Both the position numbers and the translations under genes were made by a program. Shown piece after piece: positions 21,555 through 33,492 of a stretch of 64,000 bases of DNA. Source of the stretch: Enchytraeus crypticus (lineage: Eukaryota; Annelida; Clitellata; Enchytraeida; Enchytraeidae). The notes below the pieces were generated by a model. That model was not told where the DNA came from and did not search any database. It saw nothing but the letters and a program-made list of their open reading frames with translations. How positions within the stretch are numbered: position 1 is the first letter of the stretch; the number at the start of each line of letters is the position of its first letter. The stretch covers positions 708,501-772,500 of the forward strand of contig CAJHZI010000736.1 in NCBI GenBank assembly GCA_905160935.1, in the 5' to 3' direction.

Positions 21555-22085
21555 AAATACATAATTAACCATGAATAAAGTTAGTAATCCATGAAAAGTT
21601 AACCATGAATAAGTAAAGTTAGTACTCCATGAATAGTTCACCATGAATAAGTAAAGTTAGTACTCCATGAATAGTTCGCCATTAATAAATAAAGTTAGTA
21701 CACCATTAATAAATAAAGTTAGTACTCCATGAATAGTTTAACGATTGATGATTGATAAGTAAAGTTAGTACTCCATGAATAATTCACCATTAATAAATAA
21801 AGTTAGTTTTCCATGAATAGTTCGCTATAAAAAAAATAAAGTTTGTACTCCATGAATAGTTCACCATTAGTAAATTTTGTTAGTACTATATGAATAGTTC
21901 GCCATTAAATTGCATCAATAAGTAAAGTCAGTACTCAATGAATAGTTCACGATTAATAAGTAAAGTTAGTACTCAATGTATAGCTCACATAAATAAGTAA
22001 AGTTAGTATTCCATGAATAGTTCGCCATTAAAAATAAAGTTAGTACTCAATGAATATTTCACGATTAATAAGTAATGTCAGCGCT
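21555..22085. repeat. Minisatellite, about 38-bp unit
   Basis: About 13-14 imperfect units of GTTAGTACTCCATGAATAG, then TTCACCATTAATAAGTAAA. Units differ by small deletions. Non-coding. Confidence 0.9.
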
Positions 22086-24119
22086 CTATTTTAACAATTC
22101 TCAGGGTTCAAAGTTAAGCTATTTTTTCTGCTGTCAACGATCCGGACTTTATCCCAGAATGGGCTCAGGTGTAATTGTAGTAGACAGAAATTAAGAATAG
22201 AGTTTCGAACTTGTTCACCTTTGAATTATCATTCCTATAGAAAAATTGATCGTTATTATTTGTTTATTTGAAAAATTAAACGTTATTATTCGTTGTTTTT
22301 ATTTGTATTTATAAAAACTCTGAATCTAACAAATTTTTCCATGTTATTTTCGCAAAAAAGATTTGATCTGAAACACTTGGGTCAAAAATAGAGAACACAC
22401 TTATTACGTACAGGATGCGTTTGAAACATTTTCTCTCTGTCATATTTTTTAATGAAGCATAACAGTTACTGCTACACTTGCACTAATGGGTATGTTTTCA
22501 GTTCTTATCGCTAATGTCAAGTCAGGCGTACATTTCACTGAGAGTCTCTTTTACTTGCAAATCTGAGCAACTTTGTTGTTCAATTATCTCTAATTGTGTC
22601 TCAGTCCGTAAAGTATCCACCCCCTAATCTCGCATGAGACGTCTATTTATCAGCTTTCAAACGAAAATAATTAGTGCTTCATATTTTTAAAAGAGATCAA
22701 GGATGATTCGAGTACAGTTGTATAAACTAATTACAAAACCGAGTACGATTGTATATACTTACTATACTAAACAAAATACAACACGTTATATATACTAATT
22801 ACTTAACCAAGTACAGTTCAACAAAGCTAGTAAAACCAAGTACAGTTATGTACTGTATACCTACAGAATTTATCGCCTTAATAGGAAAATTGTTCGTATA
22901 CAGTAATTGATATTCTTGAGATGTCCCTGACATCAACTTTGTGATAAAAGGGAAGTTAAACCCACGATATTATTAGTAATGTTACTAATATTAATTGTAA
23001 TAATAATAAAAATATGTTATATATATATATTATTTTTAATGCTCTGGGTTGTGTTGTGCCCTGGGTTAAAATATAAGATAAAAAGAGACTTTATTATATT
23101 TAGTATGCAAACCTAAAAACTTGTATCGAAAGCCATTTGACAGAAATTTTAATGTTTTTGAAGGACAAAATCTTATTAGAGAGACAATCTACTGCATTTT
23201 TATTTTAATTGAAACTCACAGGCGCAAAGTGGTATCTACGATTGAAAACTGAAGCGTGCCTCTGATTAAAGCGAGAGATGATGATGACATAGCCTACATT
23301 TGGAAAATTTCTTCCTAATGATTAACACAAAATCACATAGTAATGATAGTATATGGTAAACTACAAATAGACAGCGAGGTTCTGCAAGTGGTCAAGTTGC
23401 TCCGAACAGTAGTTTGCAGCAATAGAATTTCGCATTTACATATAATTAGTCAAATACATGCATATAATTTTGATTACTCAAATATCGATTTAAAGTTGTT
23501 TAAATGACATTGGCGAACGCTGACATCGATACTTTGTGAATAAATGAATAAAGTATAAACGTTTTTGTAAAACGATCTTTTTTTATTCGTATAATTACAC
23601 ACATGACATAACATCTTTTTCTTAAATATTGTCTGATTCTCTCTCAAAAGAAGTTTAAGCGGAAATATTCTAAAGTGACCAATGCGTGGGTTTACTAATA
23701 ATCCAATAGTACTTGCTAATAAAATATACTAAAATTGCCGTTTAAAAATTCTTAAATTAATTATAAAATCAAAGAGGCTAATTACACTAATAACTGATAT
23801 TTTGTTTTCGAGATAAAGCTGCTTGAAAATTTAAGGTAGTAATTTTTTGGTCGTTATTCCATTTAACAATCCTATATCACTTTCATAGTTATAATTAAGA
23901 ATAATTAGCCTATAATGAAGTATAATTTGAATAGGCCTAATTAAGAATTTTTGTATTAGCATAATTGTCAATTTCCTACAGGTAGTCATGACGTATTTTG
24001 CTAGGATTAATGCAAATTAACAGAAAATGCAGTATACAATACAACTAATGAAAACATTTAACTTGAATTAGCTGTTGGTCGTTTTTCTTTGCTGCAAATT
24101 TTCCATAAGAATCACAGAT
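22086..24119. other. No gene seen; possible R-E remnant
   Basis: Mostly unique AT-rich DNA upstream of the GPCR. A weak R-E-like block (ATGTCCCTGACATC...AAGTTAAA) is at 22917-22967, and an R-F-like word (GGGTTGTGTTGTGCCCTGGG) at about 23045. No promoter motif can be supported. Confidence 0.4.
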
Positions 24120-26567
24120 ATGAATAGTAGTGAAAGAACCACAGATATGAATAGTACTGGATTGTGTGAGTGGTCGAACAGTTCACTCTCAACAGAATTA
24201 CCCAGTAATACAGGACCGGCTTCATCTGGAATTGACTCGGTGAACATTCTACGCTACTGCACCATCGTTATCGGTGTGACTGGACTGACACTGAACGGCT
24301 TCGTGCTGAGCGCCTTGCTATCTAAGAACTTGCGCAAGAGCAACACAAACACGCTCATCACCAATCAATGCGCCATAGACCTGTACAGCAGTGTCATGCT
24401 CATACTGACTTCTTCCATCAAGAACTCTAAACCCTACTATCGCCCACCTTGGGGTGACGGACTTTGTCTGACTTTTGGGAATGAGATGCTCATCTGGATG
24501 GGACTATCCGCGTCAGTGGCCGGACTCGTCTGCATCACTCTGGAGAGGTATCACTCGTGTATCACTCGTGTATCACTCGTGTATCACTCGTGTATCACTC
24601 GTGTATCACTCGTGTATCACTCGTGTATCACTCGTGTATCACTCGTGTATCACTCGTGTGTCACTCGTGTGTCACTGGTGTGTCACTCGTGTATCAACTC
24701 GTGTATCACTCGTGTATCACTCGTGTATCACTCGTGTATCACTCGTGTATCACTCGTGTATCACTCGTGTATCACTCGTGTATCACTCGTGTATCACTCG
24801 TGTATCACTCGTGTGTCACTCGTGTGTCACTGGTGTGTCACTCGTGTATCAACTCGTGTATCACTCGTGTATCACTCGTGTATCACTCGTGTATCACTCG
24901 TGTATCACTCGTGTATCACTCGTGTATCACTCGTGTATCATTTATATATCACTCGTGTATCACTCGTGTATCACTCAGGTATGAGCAAGGTTTAAGCTAC
25001 TTGAGTTTTGAATATTTTAAAGCACTAGAGATAAAGTATGAACTGATTTATATAATATATAACTGAACTGAATTTGAAATAGTATAAACTGCTAGAGCTT
25101 AAAATGTAAATATAATCTTGTACTGTTTGATATGTTGTACAGAATTTTGAATATTTAAAGCCACTTAAATTTTGATGATATATTTTTACTATAAGAGATG
25201 ATTATAATATTAAGAAGTGGATAATAAGTAGCTAGGATAATTCTAATCACTAATTTCAACCATTTGAATAATTATCATTAAATTTATGAAGTGATGTCGA
25301 TTACTTAAGAAGTTAGTCAGTTTATAATCACATTATAAGTTAATTTGAAAAATTTCAGTCCTGTAGCTTTTTTCAGTCTCATCATTTTTCAGTCAAGTGG
25401 ATTCTACAATGCATCTCAGGATCAATCATATAGCCTTTCATGGCATTACGAGTCACTCGACATTCTAAGATATTTAAATATTTAAGCGCTGATTATGCTT
25501 GGTAAATGCTGTTGTATATGTGTGATTGTCTGAATCACAGTTGCATTAGCCTAAAAGATTCAACAGCAGAGTAAAAATGTTTGCTTTAAGATAAAAGGCT
25601 TCTAAAGCTTAGTTTTGATGTCCGCCTTTGAACGTATTCACAAGCTAGATAAACCCCAGTTTAACCCACAACCGTAGTGTGAATTACGAATTAGTCACAC
25701 TTTGGTATTCTGCACGCTTAATCATCAAGGCTACTTTCAGTTACATAAAAATCTATATAAGCCTAAACTCTACATAAAGAAAGATACAATTAAACATGGA
25801 TGTTTCATATATACATAGGCCTATATATCGTAAATTAAATGCGGTACACCATATACAGATCAGCTGACATAGTGAACTTCTTTAATAATATATTTTTGAA
25901 TAGTGTATTTCTTGATTTTATTCGCAGATATTTGAAGATTATTCATCCAATTTGGCATCGAAAATACTTTAAAACTTGGATGTTATACGTGGCGATGGTC
26001 TGCACCTGGATTGACGGAATTTCTCTCGAATTGGTCGGAGTCTTTTCCAGTAAGGTCATAGGCGGAAGATGCATTCCATACGCCTTCTTCAAGAACGACG
26101 GATACAAAAAAGCTTTTTCATTTGTCGGATTCTTCTGGACTTTCATCTTGCCATTGATTTTGTTCATCTACTGCTATGGTCACATCTTGTACATGTTGCG
26201 ATCTAAGCAGAAAGCTCTGCACGGAGATAAGGGAACAGGTGGTGATCAAACCAAAACCAGCAGATCTGACAAGAGCCAAATGAACATCATCAAAACACTC
26301 ATTCTCGTGGCTCTTGGATTCTTTCTGTGTTGGCTACCCAATCAGGTGTACCAGGTTATTTCCAATCTGATTGGCACTGTTACATTTCAGCAGAATGTCT
26401 ACTACGGCAGTATCTTCTGCATATACATTAATCTCATGTTGAATCCATTCATCTATGCCACCAGGCATGAGGCTGTGAGCAGGAGATTAAGGCAAGTGCT
26501 GAAGATTAAGGACAAGAGAGTGAGTCCAGAAGAAGAGACTCAGCAGACCAAGATGACTCCGGAGTGA
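24120..26567 (+). CDS. Class A (rhodopsin-like) G protein-coupled receptor
   Basis: Two exons, 24120-24547 and 25928-26567, encode 355 aa; the join splits an Arg codon and restores LERYLKIIHP. The extracellular N-terminus has three N-glycosylation sites (N2, N11, N20) and no signal peptide. TM1 is about 47-68 (N59), TM2 79-99 (D87). The Cys pair is C116/C191, E-R-Y at 142-144, W170 in TM4, P218 in TM5, CWLP 277-280 in TM6 and NPFIY 315-319 in TM7. The tail is short and charged. All class A landmarks are present, so it is probably functional and G-protein coupled at the plasma membrane. The ligand cannot be told: the ERYLKIIHP and MNIIKT features resemble peptide/melatonin-type invertebrate receptors. 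An acceptor-like AATCACAG just before the ATG suggests a 5' UTR exon. Codons 1-13 include a duplicated CACAGATATGAATAGTA. AATAAA occurs near 26893. Confidence 0.93.
24548..24985 (+). repeat. 11-bp tandem array (GTATCACTCGT)n at the GPCR donor
   Basis: About 39 units of GTATCACTCGT begin at the first intron base, so the functional donor (GAG|GTATCA) is unit 1. Variant units (GTGTCACTCGT, GTGTCACTGGT, a unit with an extra A) recur 155 bp apart (24658 and 24813): a higher-order repeat of 14 units plus one base. The array has no stop in any frame. Confidence 0.95.
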
Positions 26568-27388
26568 TCCAGGATGACATCTAGTCGGAGCAATTCCAGC
26601 TAATTTCTTGAGCGCATTGCAAGATATAATCCTGAATAATCCTCGAATTGTTGATTTTAAAAGTTTTGTGCTATCATATGAAAGGGCTCATATTTTAAAA
26701 ACTTAAATTCTGTAAAATTAGAAGCCGAGAAGTGCTCGTGATATTGCTTAAAGTTAAATATGAGATAGTAAAATTCGTCATAATGTTAATTATTTATTTA
26801 AAATAGTATTTCTCTATTACAGTAGAACTTGTTTCATGTCGTAGTTTAATTATATACAGTGCTTTTGTAACCGGTAACACAACTTGATTTACAATAAAGT
26901 TGTAACGAGCTAGCCGATGTTCTTGAAATTTACAGTGCTTGAACAGCAGCCGATTCTTCCAAACATAGAGAAATGTATGACTACCTGTAAAACATGAAAG
27001 TTATATCTTTGCGAATATATGAGTGGGGTAAAATAAAAAATGTCAGTATTTAAATACAGGAATGTTACACGCAGCATAAAGTATCCTCTATTAAAACAAT
27101 AGACAACATGTCACATATTTTATGATAATGATAACATGAAGTGAAATAATTTATTTTCATAACGATGTCAATTACGTGATGATTTGTTCTTATGAACAAA
27201 GTTAGCTTTTAATGCTTGCGACCTACTATTTGGTCTACGCTTGCTAAGCGAATCAGCAACTGACTCTAATGTTAGCGCGTAGATAAATGGTACGTTGCTT
27301 GTACCACATTGTATTTCAGCACATATTTATAATTATATAACAGTATATATATACATATATACATGTATATGTGTATATATATGCATAT
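26568..27388. other. GPCR 3' flank / UTR; no other gene
   Basis: AT-rich. Holds the presumed 3' UTR with AATAAA at about 26893. The segment 26574-26611 is duplicated at 28177-28215. Confidence 0.5.
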
Positions 27389-28145
27389 ACAGACTGGGGC
27401 AAAAAAATAATCCCTAGCGAAATCTCAATTACTTCAAGAAAACTCAAAATATCTCTACGAAATTTTCGGAGCTTGTAGGGGAGGAATTTCTGCGTACATC
27501 CTGCGAATTTGATGAAAATATTTTCATTAGTTACGAAATTACAGCATTTCAACGAGAAAAATGCTAAAATCAATTTTAACAAGGCTTTGCGAAATGTCAG
27601 TCGTTCCTTTTAAAGAAAATAACGACCCTGAAAAGGGACGTTTACTTAAGTGATGGAGTTTAAGCCTGCACTACCTTGTTAGCTACTCTAATAAATGATG
27701 CGTAAAATTCGTTCTTATGTTTAAATTATTCCTAAATTTGAAGAAAATGTCCGGTACTTTTGTTTAAAAAAGCCTTGTTAAAATTGATTTTACCATTTTT
27801 TCGAAGAAACGCTGTATTTTTGTTACTTCTGAATAAATTTTCACCAAATTTGCAGGAAATGTGTAGAAATTCCTCCTTTCGAAGCTCCGAAAATTTTGTA
27901 AAACTATTTTGAGTTTTGTCCAAATTATTAAGACTTTTGGCAAAAAAGCCTTGTTAAAACTGATTTTGCACTTTTTTCGTAGAAACGCTGTAATATTTTC
28001 CCTGCTAAATGGATTTTCATCAAATTTTCAAGACATACGCAGAAATTCCTCCCCTAGAAGCTCCGGAAATTTCGTAGAGATATTTTGAGTTTTCTTAAAG
28101 TTATTGAGATTTCGCTAGGCGATTATTATTTTTTGCCCCAGTCTG
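27389..28145. mobile_element. Non-autonomous TIR element (mariner-like MITE), copy 2
   Basis: Starts TACAGACTGGGGCAAAAAAA and ends TTGCCCCAGTCTGTA. The interior is collinear with 5679-6385, including CAGTCGTTCCTTTTAAAGAA and CCTGCACTACCTTGTTAGCT. It is about 50 bp longer than copy 1. (TA)-rich flanks on both sides. Confidence 0.9.
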
Positions 28146-28176
28146 TATATACATATATATATATATATATATAAAT

Positions 28177-28215
28177 GACATCTAGACGGAGCAATTCCAG
28201 CCAATTTCTTGAATC
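28177..28215 (+). repeat. Duplicate of the GPCR 3' UTR
   Basis: ATGACATCTAGACGGAGCAA through CAATTTCTTGAA is nearly identical to 26574-26611 just after the receptor stop codon (about 35 of 38 bases). Confidence 0.85.
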
Positions 28216-28425
28216 TTTTTTATTCTAATTTCTTAGTCAGCTACCTGCGCCTAAACCACCTTTTCTTTAACTCCCTTTACTTTGGATTGAATTTCTGGAT
28301 TTTGGAATTTGCACCGTTTTTGGACCTTTTTTTTGCTCGCCGGCTTGATTTTGTCTCAATAGTGCTCGATGTTGTCATTGGTAACTGTAGCACTCTAATT
28401 GTTGTTGTTATTATTATTATTATAT
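28216..28425 (+). repeat. Interspersed repeat R-D, fullest copy
   Basis: Runs from TTATTCTAATTTCTTAGTCA through CACCTTTTCTTTAACTCCC, TTTCTGGATTTTGGAATTTG, CGCCGGCTTGATTTTGTCTC and GTAACTGTAGCACTCTAATT to a (TTG)(TTA)n tail. No coding content. Confidence 0.8.
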
Positions 28426-28444
28426 ATACACACACACACACACG

Positions 28445-28521
<77 letters not shown>

Positions 28522-28697
28522 ACATATAGGTATGTATATATATAAAATTATATATATATATGTGTGTGTGTGTGTGCCTGTGTGTGTGTGTGTTTGTGTG
28601 TGGGTGTGTTTATTCTAATATGAAATCAATTGTAATTTTAGACTAAATTTAACTAGTATGTAATATTATTGTGACATGTGATTTGAAATAAAATAAA

Positions 28698-28790
<93 letters not shown>

Positions 28791-28820
28791 ATCTATCTAT
28801 CTATATATATATATATATAT
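28426..28820. repeat. (CA)/(TA)/(TG)/(CT) compound microsatellites
   Basis: Simple repeats: (CA)n and (TA)n 28430-28503, (TG)n to about 28610, (CT)n at 28700-28733, (TA)n and (TATC)n to 28820. A short unique piece (28612-28700) lies in between. Confidence 0.95.
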
Positions 28821-30150
28821 ACAGGCTGCGCTTTAAAAAATAACCCCATAGTAAAATTACGATAGCTTAGTCAATTCTTGGTATTTCGCCTTGAAATTTT
28901 AGAGTTCTCTTGCGGAGGAATTTTATTTTGCCAAAAGCTGACAAGAAGAATTTTTGTAACAATATTTTTAAAGGAACCGGAGTTATCCAAGTTTTTGCGA
29001 AAGATTTTTTATTTAACACGCAACGAAAACGTCAATTAAAATCAATTCCTTTCTGAAAATGTGCCGGCCCTGAATGGGCCGTTAGATGATGACGACTCTG
29101 ATATTGGCTACAATGTGTGCTCGAAATGAGCGCCCTGGGCTTTGATTCAGGCCAGAATTTTACTGATAAAATTGCTCTGACAATTGACTGCTGTAGTAGG
29201 TCTTTCCAGATCTCTTGAAGATTAGCCTTTAATTCCGTTGTGTTTCTGGGTTTGGGTATGAAAGCACGATATTATTTCAACATGGTTCCCCAGACTTAAA
29301 AATCAAGTGGATTAAAGTCTGGAGAATTAGGAGGCCATTCATCTTTTTAATGAAGTCTGGGTTATATTGTACATGAAAGTATTGCGCAAGACGTGAAGTA
29401 TGAGCCGGCACGCCGTCCTGTTGAAAAATGAAATCATTTGGCTTTAACTTCTTGTAGTCTTCAATCAGTTTCAGCAGAATAGTGTTAGGGTAATACTCCG
29501 CATTAACTTGAGCTTTCTCTTCAACAAATGAAGCCTACCCTTACCTCCGTATGATACTCCCGCCGAAACTATGACGTTGGCTGAAAACTTGGCTCGCTGT
29601 CGGAGGAGACGCTGACGGTTGACCAAGCGTTTTCTACCCGCTGACCAAACTCGATTGTTCTGACTGTTAACTGGTGGACTGCAATAAAACAGCTTCTCGT
29701 CAGTGAAAAACACTTTCTTAGCTTACTCAGTCAAGCGACGTACGTATCAACTACTTGCTACGCGTAAGTCTTTTGTGCTTTGTAGCTTCATTGATAACTT
29801 GAACACGAACACGACTAAAAGAAGAAAGATCGAGTTTTGCGATGTTACGGACGGACGTAGCTGATACCCAACTCACCGGCCATCTGACGCAAACTTCTGC
29901 GCGTGCTAGGTTGATCTTCTTGGGGAAATCATTTCATGTACCTTGGCGATATTGTCTTCCGATCACACTGATTTTGGTTGTCCGCTACCCGCCTAGGTCT
30001 CTTCAACACCGAAACTTGCTTTTCGATCCGTTGACACATTGCTTTCACTGTACATAGCTTCAATCCCTTACGCGGATCGACTGCATGTATCGCTTTAGCT
30101 CCTAAGCCATGCTTGCCTAACGCTTGAATTCTCAATGGGTCTTCAAGCGA
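28821..30150 (-). pseudogene. mariner-like transposase, decayed
   Basis: The minus strand carries a broken Tc1/mariner transposase. The N-terminal helix-turn-helix part is at 30135-29929 (RIQALGKHGLGAKAIHAVDP). The first catalytic Asp is in FFTDEKLF (about 29710-29690), the second in FIFQQDGVPAH (about 29435-29400), and the third in WPPNSPDFNPLDF (about 29335-29290), followed at once by a stop. Several frameshifts and stops separate the parts. The left end is TACAGGCTGCGCTTTAAAAA at 28820, next to (TA)n. The matching right TIR is missing: the element stops near 30150 at a minisatellite. Inactive. Confidence 0.9.
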
Positions 30151-30154
30151 AATC

Positions 30155-30640
30155 TTTAAGCTCGGGAACTTTGATTGTTGCTACTATGAATCAAAGATTA
30201 TAAAATCTAATAAGCAGCGTACAGCAGGAGATTGTTGTTACTATGAATCAATGATTGTAAAATCTAATAAGCAGCGTACAGCAGGAGATTGTTGTTACTA
30301 TGAATCAATGGTTGTAAAATCTAACAAGCAGCGTACAGTAGGAGATTGTTGTTACTATGAATCAAAGATTGTAAAATCTAATAAGCAGCGTACAGCAGGA
30401 GATTGTTGTTACTATGAATCAAAGATTGTAAAATCTAATAAGCAGCGTACAGCAGGAGATTGTTGTTACTATGAATCAATGATTGTAAAATCTAATAAGC
30501 AGCGTGCAGTAGGAGATTGTTGTTACTATGAATCAATAATTGTAAAATCTAATAAGCAGCGTGCAGTAGGAGATTGTTGTTACTATGAATCAATAATTGT
30601 AAAATCTAATAAGCAACGTACAGTAGGAGATTGTTGATGA
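30155..30640 (+). repeat. Minisatellite, 57-bp unit
   Basis: About 8.5 units of GATTGTTGTTACTATGAATC, then AATGATTGTAAAATCTAATA and AGCAGCGTACAGCAGGA. The unit is 57 bp (19 codons), so a 128-codon frame at 30251-30637 (IVKSNKQRTAGDCCYYES) stays open. There is no start context, signal or splice support, so it is treated as non-coding. Confidence 0.9.
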
Positions 30641-30715
30641 TATGATGTAGGACAGAGAGGATTTGAGACAGTCTATTCCTATCTCGACGCTAGTTAGACT
30701 GGGATTCAAGGAAAG
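30640..30715 (+). repeat. Interspersed repeat R-G
   Basis: GATGTAGGACAGAGAGGATT, GACAGTCTATTCCTATCTCG and AGACTGGGATTCAAGGAA are shared with 53445-53560, which ends in (GAT)n, and more weakly with 49920-49995. Confidence 0.7.
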
Positions 30716-31699
30716 ATGATGAATGACGTTAGATAGGCCAATATTAGAAATGACAACTTTTACAAACGACAGCTATTATCAATGATACATGAGAACATGA
30801 CAACTGCTACGTACACTGTATAGTCTAAAACTTGAATGCAATTGTAGGCCTATTGTCGGCAAATGTAACTAATAAATAATTGTGTCTAAACATGATAGTG
30901 AAGAAAGTTATTAGCTGTATTTGAAGTTTTCCTGCAGGATTTTAGCTGAAAATGTTTTTCACCGCGTGAATTCGGCTAAAACGGATATTAGCCGAAAATT
31001 TACTTTAGCCAGCCGAATAACTTTAGAAAATTCGATGATGGGTCTAGTCAGTGTTTCATACGCATAATTAATTAGCCCTCTTTACAGGTTAGTTTTGAAC
31101 GATAATTTTCTTTCTTGTGGTAAATATCTAGAGTATCTCTAGTTAAGTAAATTCTTTGACTTTTTATTTTATAGCTGTATCGCTGTTTCTAAGATTTCAT
31201 TTCTTTCTTTTCATTACAATTTATTGGTAGTTTCTGTTTTCCCTTGTTATATGGACCAACACATGTCTGCATTAAATAAATTGATTAGATTTGATTTGAA
31301 ATAGTACCCAGAAAAACTGGATACTTTTACAAGTAAAAGTAGTGTTTGAACACTTTTTACTTGAAACAAAGTATTTTTACTTATCTAATTTTGTTTTGCT
31401 AATTTTACTTTGCTATTTTTATTTAATTTTTTTATATATAATTATTGTTTTTTTTTTTTTTTTTACGCAACACTGGTATACACTGAATGGTAGTGAACAT
31501 CTATTACCTTTTTATCGCAGTAAAACTCTAATTTTGCTTGGATCATGAACTATAACTTATAACTTCTTATTATATCTATGGTTTCGGATCAACAAATAAA
31601 GAAGCCAAAAGAAGATCGTACATGGTTGTCATGACAACGGAAAAGTCTTTGCAGTTTTGCTTTATATATTATAGAAGTTTTTAGAACAAAAGTAAAAAA
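30716..31699. other. No gene seen
   Basis: Includes an interrupted inverted repeat TTCGGCTAAAA / TTAGCCGAAAA (about 30970-31000) and a poly(T) run at 31448-31464. No coding region supported. Confidence 0.4.
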
Positions 31700-31922
31700 A
31701 AGTAAACATGCATTATAGTGAAATGATCAACTGTGTTGATATCTATCACTTTTAATACCACATGTTTAAACCGCTAGGCAATTTATACCATTTTCCGTAT
31801 AACCAGTCCAGTGAATGTCCGAGATTTTACTCTCAGATCAGCGCGGCTGGGATTCGAACCCACGAGGGTTCAATTCACGTCTGGCTCTGTCATTTAAAAC
31901 TTCATGACGTTACCCCTCTTCA
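31700..31922 (-). mobile_element. SINE-B, reversed full copy
   Basis: The plus strand reads TCAACTGTGTTGATATCTAT, CCGCTAGGCAATTTATACCA, CAGTCCAGTGAATGTCCGAG, then GGGATTCGAACCCACGAGGG (B box) and CATGACGTTACCCCTC (head). Collinear reverse of 8543-8772. Confidence 0.9.
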
Positions 31923-32105
31923 TTCTAAAACATTTTAGAACATGGCAACAATTAAGATGCTACTGCCATCTATGACAACATCGAGCACTATAGAGACAAA
32001 GCCAAGCCAGTGAGCAAAGGGAAGTTCCAAAAGGTTAAAATTCAAAAATTCAAAAAGCCAGTCCAAAGATAAAGGGAATTAAAGAAGGAAGAAAATTAAA
32101 GAAGT
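31923..32105 (-). repeat. Interspersed repeat R-D, reversed
   Basis: The reverse complement reads ATGTTGTCATAGATGGCAGT after CTATAGTGCTCG, then further 5' CTTTATCTTTGGACTGGC. Abuts the SINE-B head. Confidence 0.7.
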
Positions 32106-33219
32106 ATTGCATATAATTAGATGATATATATCTTATATATAACATGTTACGATTTGTTAATGCTGCATCAGATAATTCTTTTAATGCTTTTGAAAGGGAG
32201 TTGTGTCTTGCTCAAATTTTTAAAATACTTTGCTTTAAATTTTCTTTAGGATATTGTATCCATTTTGTTCAATGATTAAGCATAGTGGACTAAGCTTACA
32301 TACTTTTTTCGACACTTAATCATCCTAATTTACGAAGTTTTTATTTTTAAAAGATTTGTTTCGAAATTGACATGAAGTAATTGTAAGCTATTCTTCTGCA
32401 ATCCTGTCAGATTGAGGGCTGAAATTCTTTATGTAGTAGGCCTATCTGTAAAAAACTGAGGTTCAGAAGGCATTATTTAATTTAATTAATCGCAATGTTT
32501 GCAGATTGTCTGTTAGTAATACAAGTAAATGTGTGCAATTTTATCACCTATAACAAAATAGAAATAGTAAATTTTATCGGTATAGAGGGTTGTCATAAAT
32601 TTTGCTACTCAAAATATATATTATAACTTTAAGTTAACATTTCAAGAATAATGATAAATGTTGAACAATAGCAACTCAGAGTCTTTAAACTTCAGCAACT
32701 TCTTTTAGACTTTCGTTTTTAGTCTTTTAGTCAAAAAGTGTGATTCAAAGTTGGAAATGTTTCTAATATGTAACAGTAATTTGTGAAACATGTACATGTA
32801 AATCTTTACTACACCATTTCACCAAAATCTAAATCAACAGTAAGAGGTATTTAAACATCCTAAACAATATTTATAATTTAGATATTTAAAAGTAAAATCC
32901 ATACACTGCTCATAGATGCAATCTAGAGATCTAGATTCAGCCTCTGCATCACCCGATGTTTTGACATCTCTGACATCTCTTTTGATTGAGTGACTTAATT
33001 AATGTTAACTCTTCATTGCTTAGTATAATTGGTGCTATTGCTTTTGTATTTATTTCCGAAGTACTGACTCAAAGTTTAAGGACTGTTGTGTGATGATAGC
33101 CTAAATAATATGATTACATTTTATATCATTACCGTGTTAGCTACAGGAACCTAGACTGTGTAGATCCTTGTCCTTGTACGAAATCTGCCTGGCCTTGGCC
33201 TTGGTGGTCTTGGCCTTTG
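32106..33219. other. No gene seen
   Basis: AT-rich DNA, nothing supported. Confidence 0.4.
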
Positions 33220-33492
33220 CATTGGCTTTGAAAGTCATGACCTTGTCCTTGGTCCTGAATGTCCTGATATTGTCCTTGGTCTTGAATGTCCTGAACTTGT
33301 CCTTGGTCTTGAGAGTCCTGACCTTGTCCTTGGTCTTGAGAGTCCTGACCTTGTCCTTGGTCTTGAATGTCCTGAACTTGTCCTTGGTCTTGAGAGTCTT
33401 GACCTTGTCCTTGGTCTTGAATGTCCCGACCTTATCCTTAGTCTTGAATGTCCTGACCTTGTCTTTGGTCTTGAGAGTCCTGACCTTGTTAA
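33220..33492. repeat. Minisatellite, 27-bp unit
   Basis: About ten units of CCTTGTCCTTGGTCTTGAGA, then GTCCTGA. The unit is 27 bp (9 codons), so long Leu/Val-rich (+) and Arg/Ser-rich (-) frames are open by construction. Not called as genes. Confidence 0.9.

Noticed and set aside
24475-25066. Three overlapping 169-codon frames (YHSCITRVSLV)n
   Set aside because: Open only because the 11-bp intron array lacks stops. The receptor model splices it out and restores the ERY motif.
14577-26567. Idea that the peptide precursor and the GPCR are a ligand-receptor pair
   Set aside because: Distance and co-orientation alone are not evidence. Eukaryotic neighbours need not be functionally linked, and the receptor's ligand class is not determinable from sequence by eye.
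30155-30640. CRISPR-like regular array
   Set aside because: The 57-bp units are fully repetitive with no unique spacers, in a eukaryotic genome.
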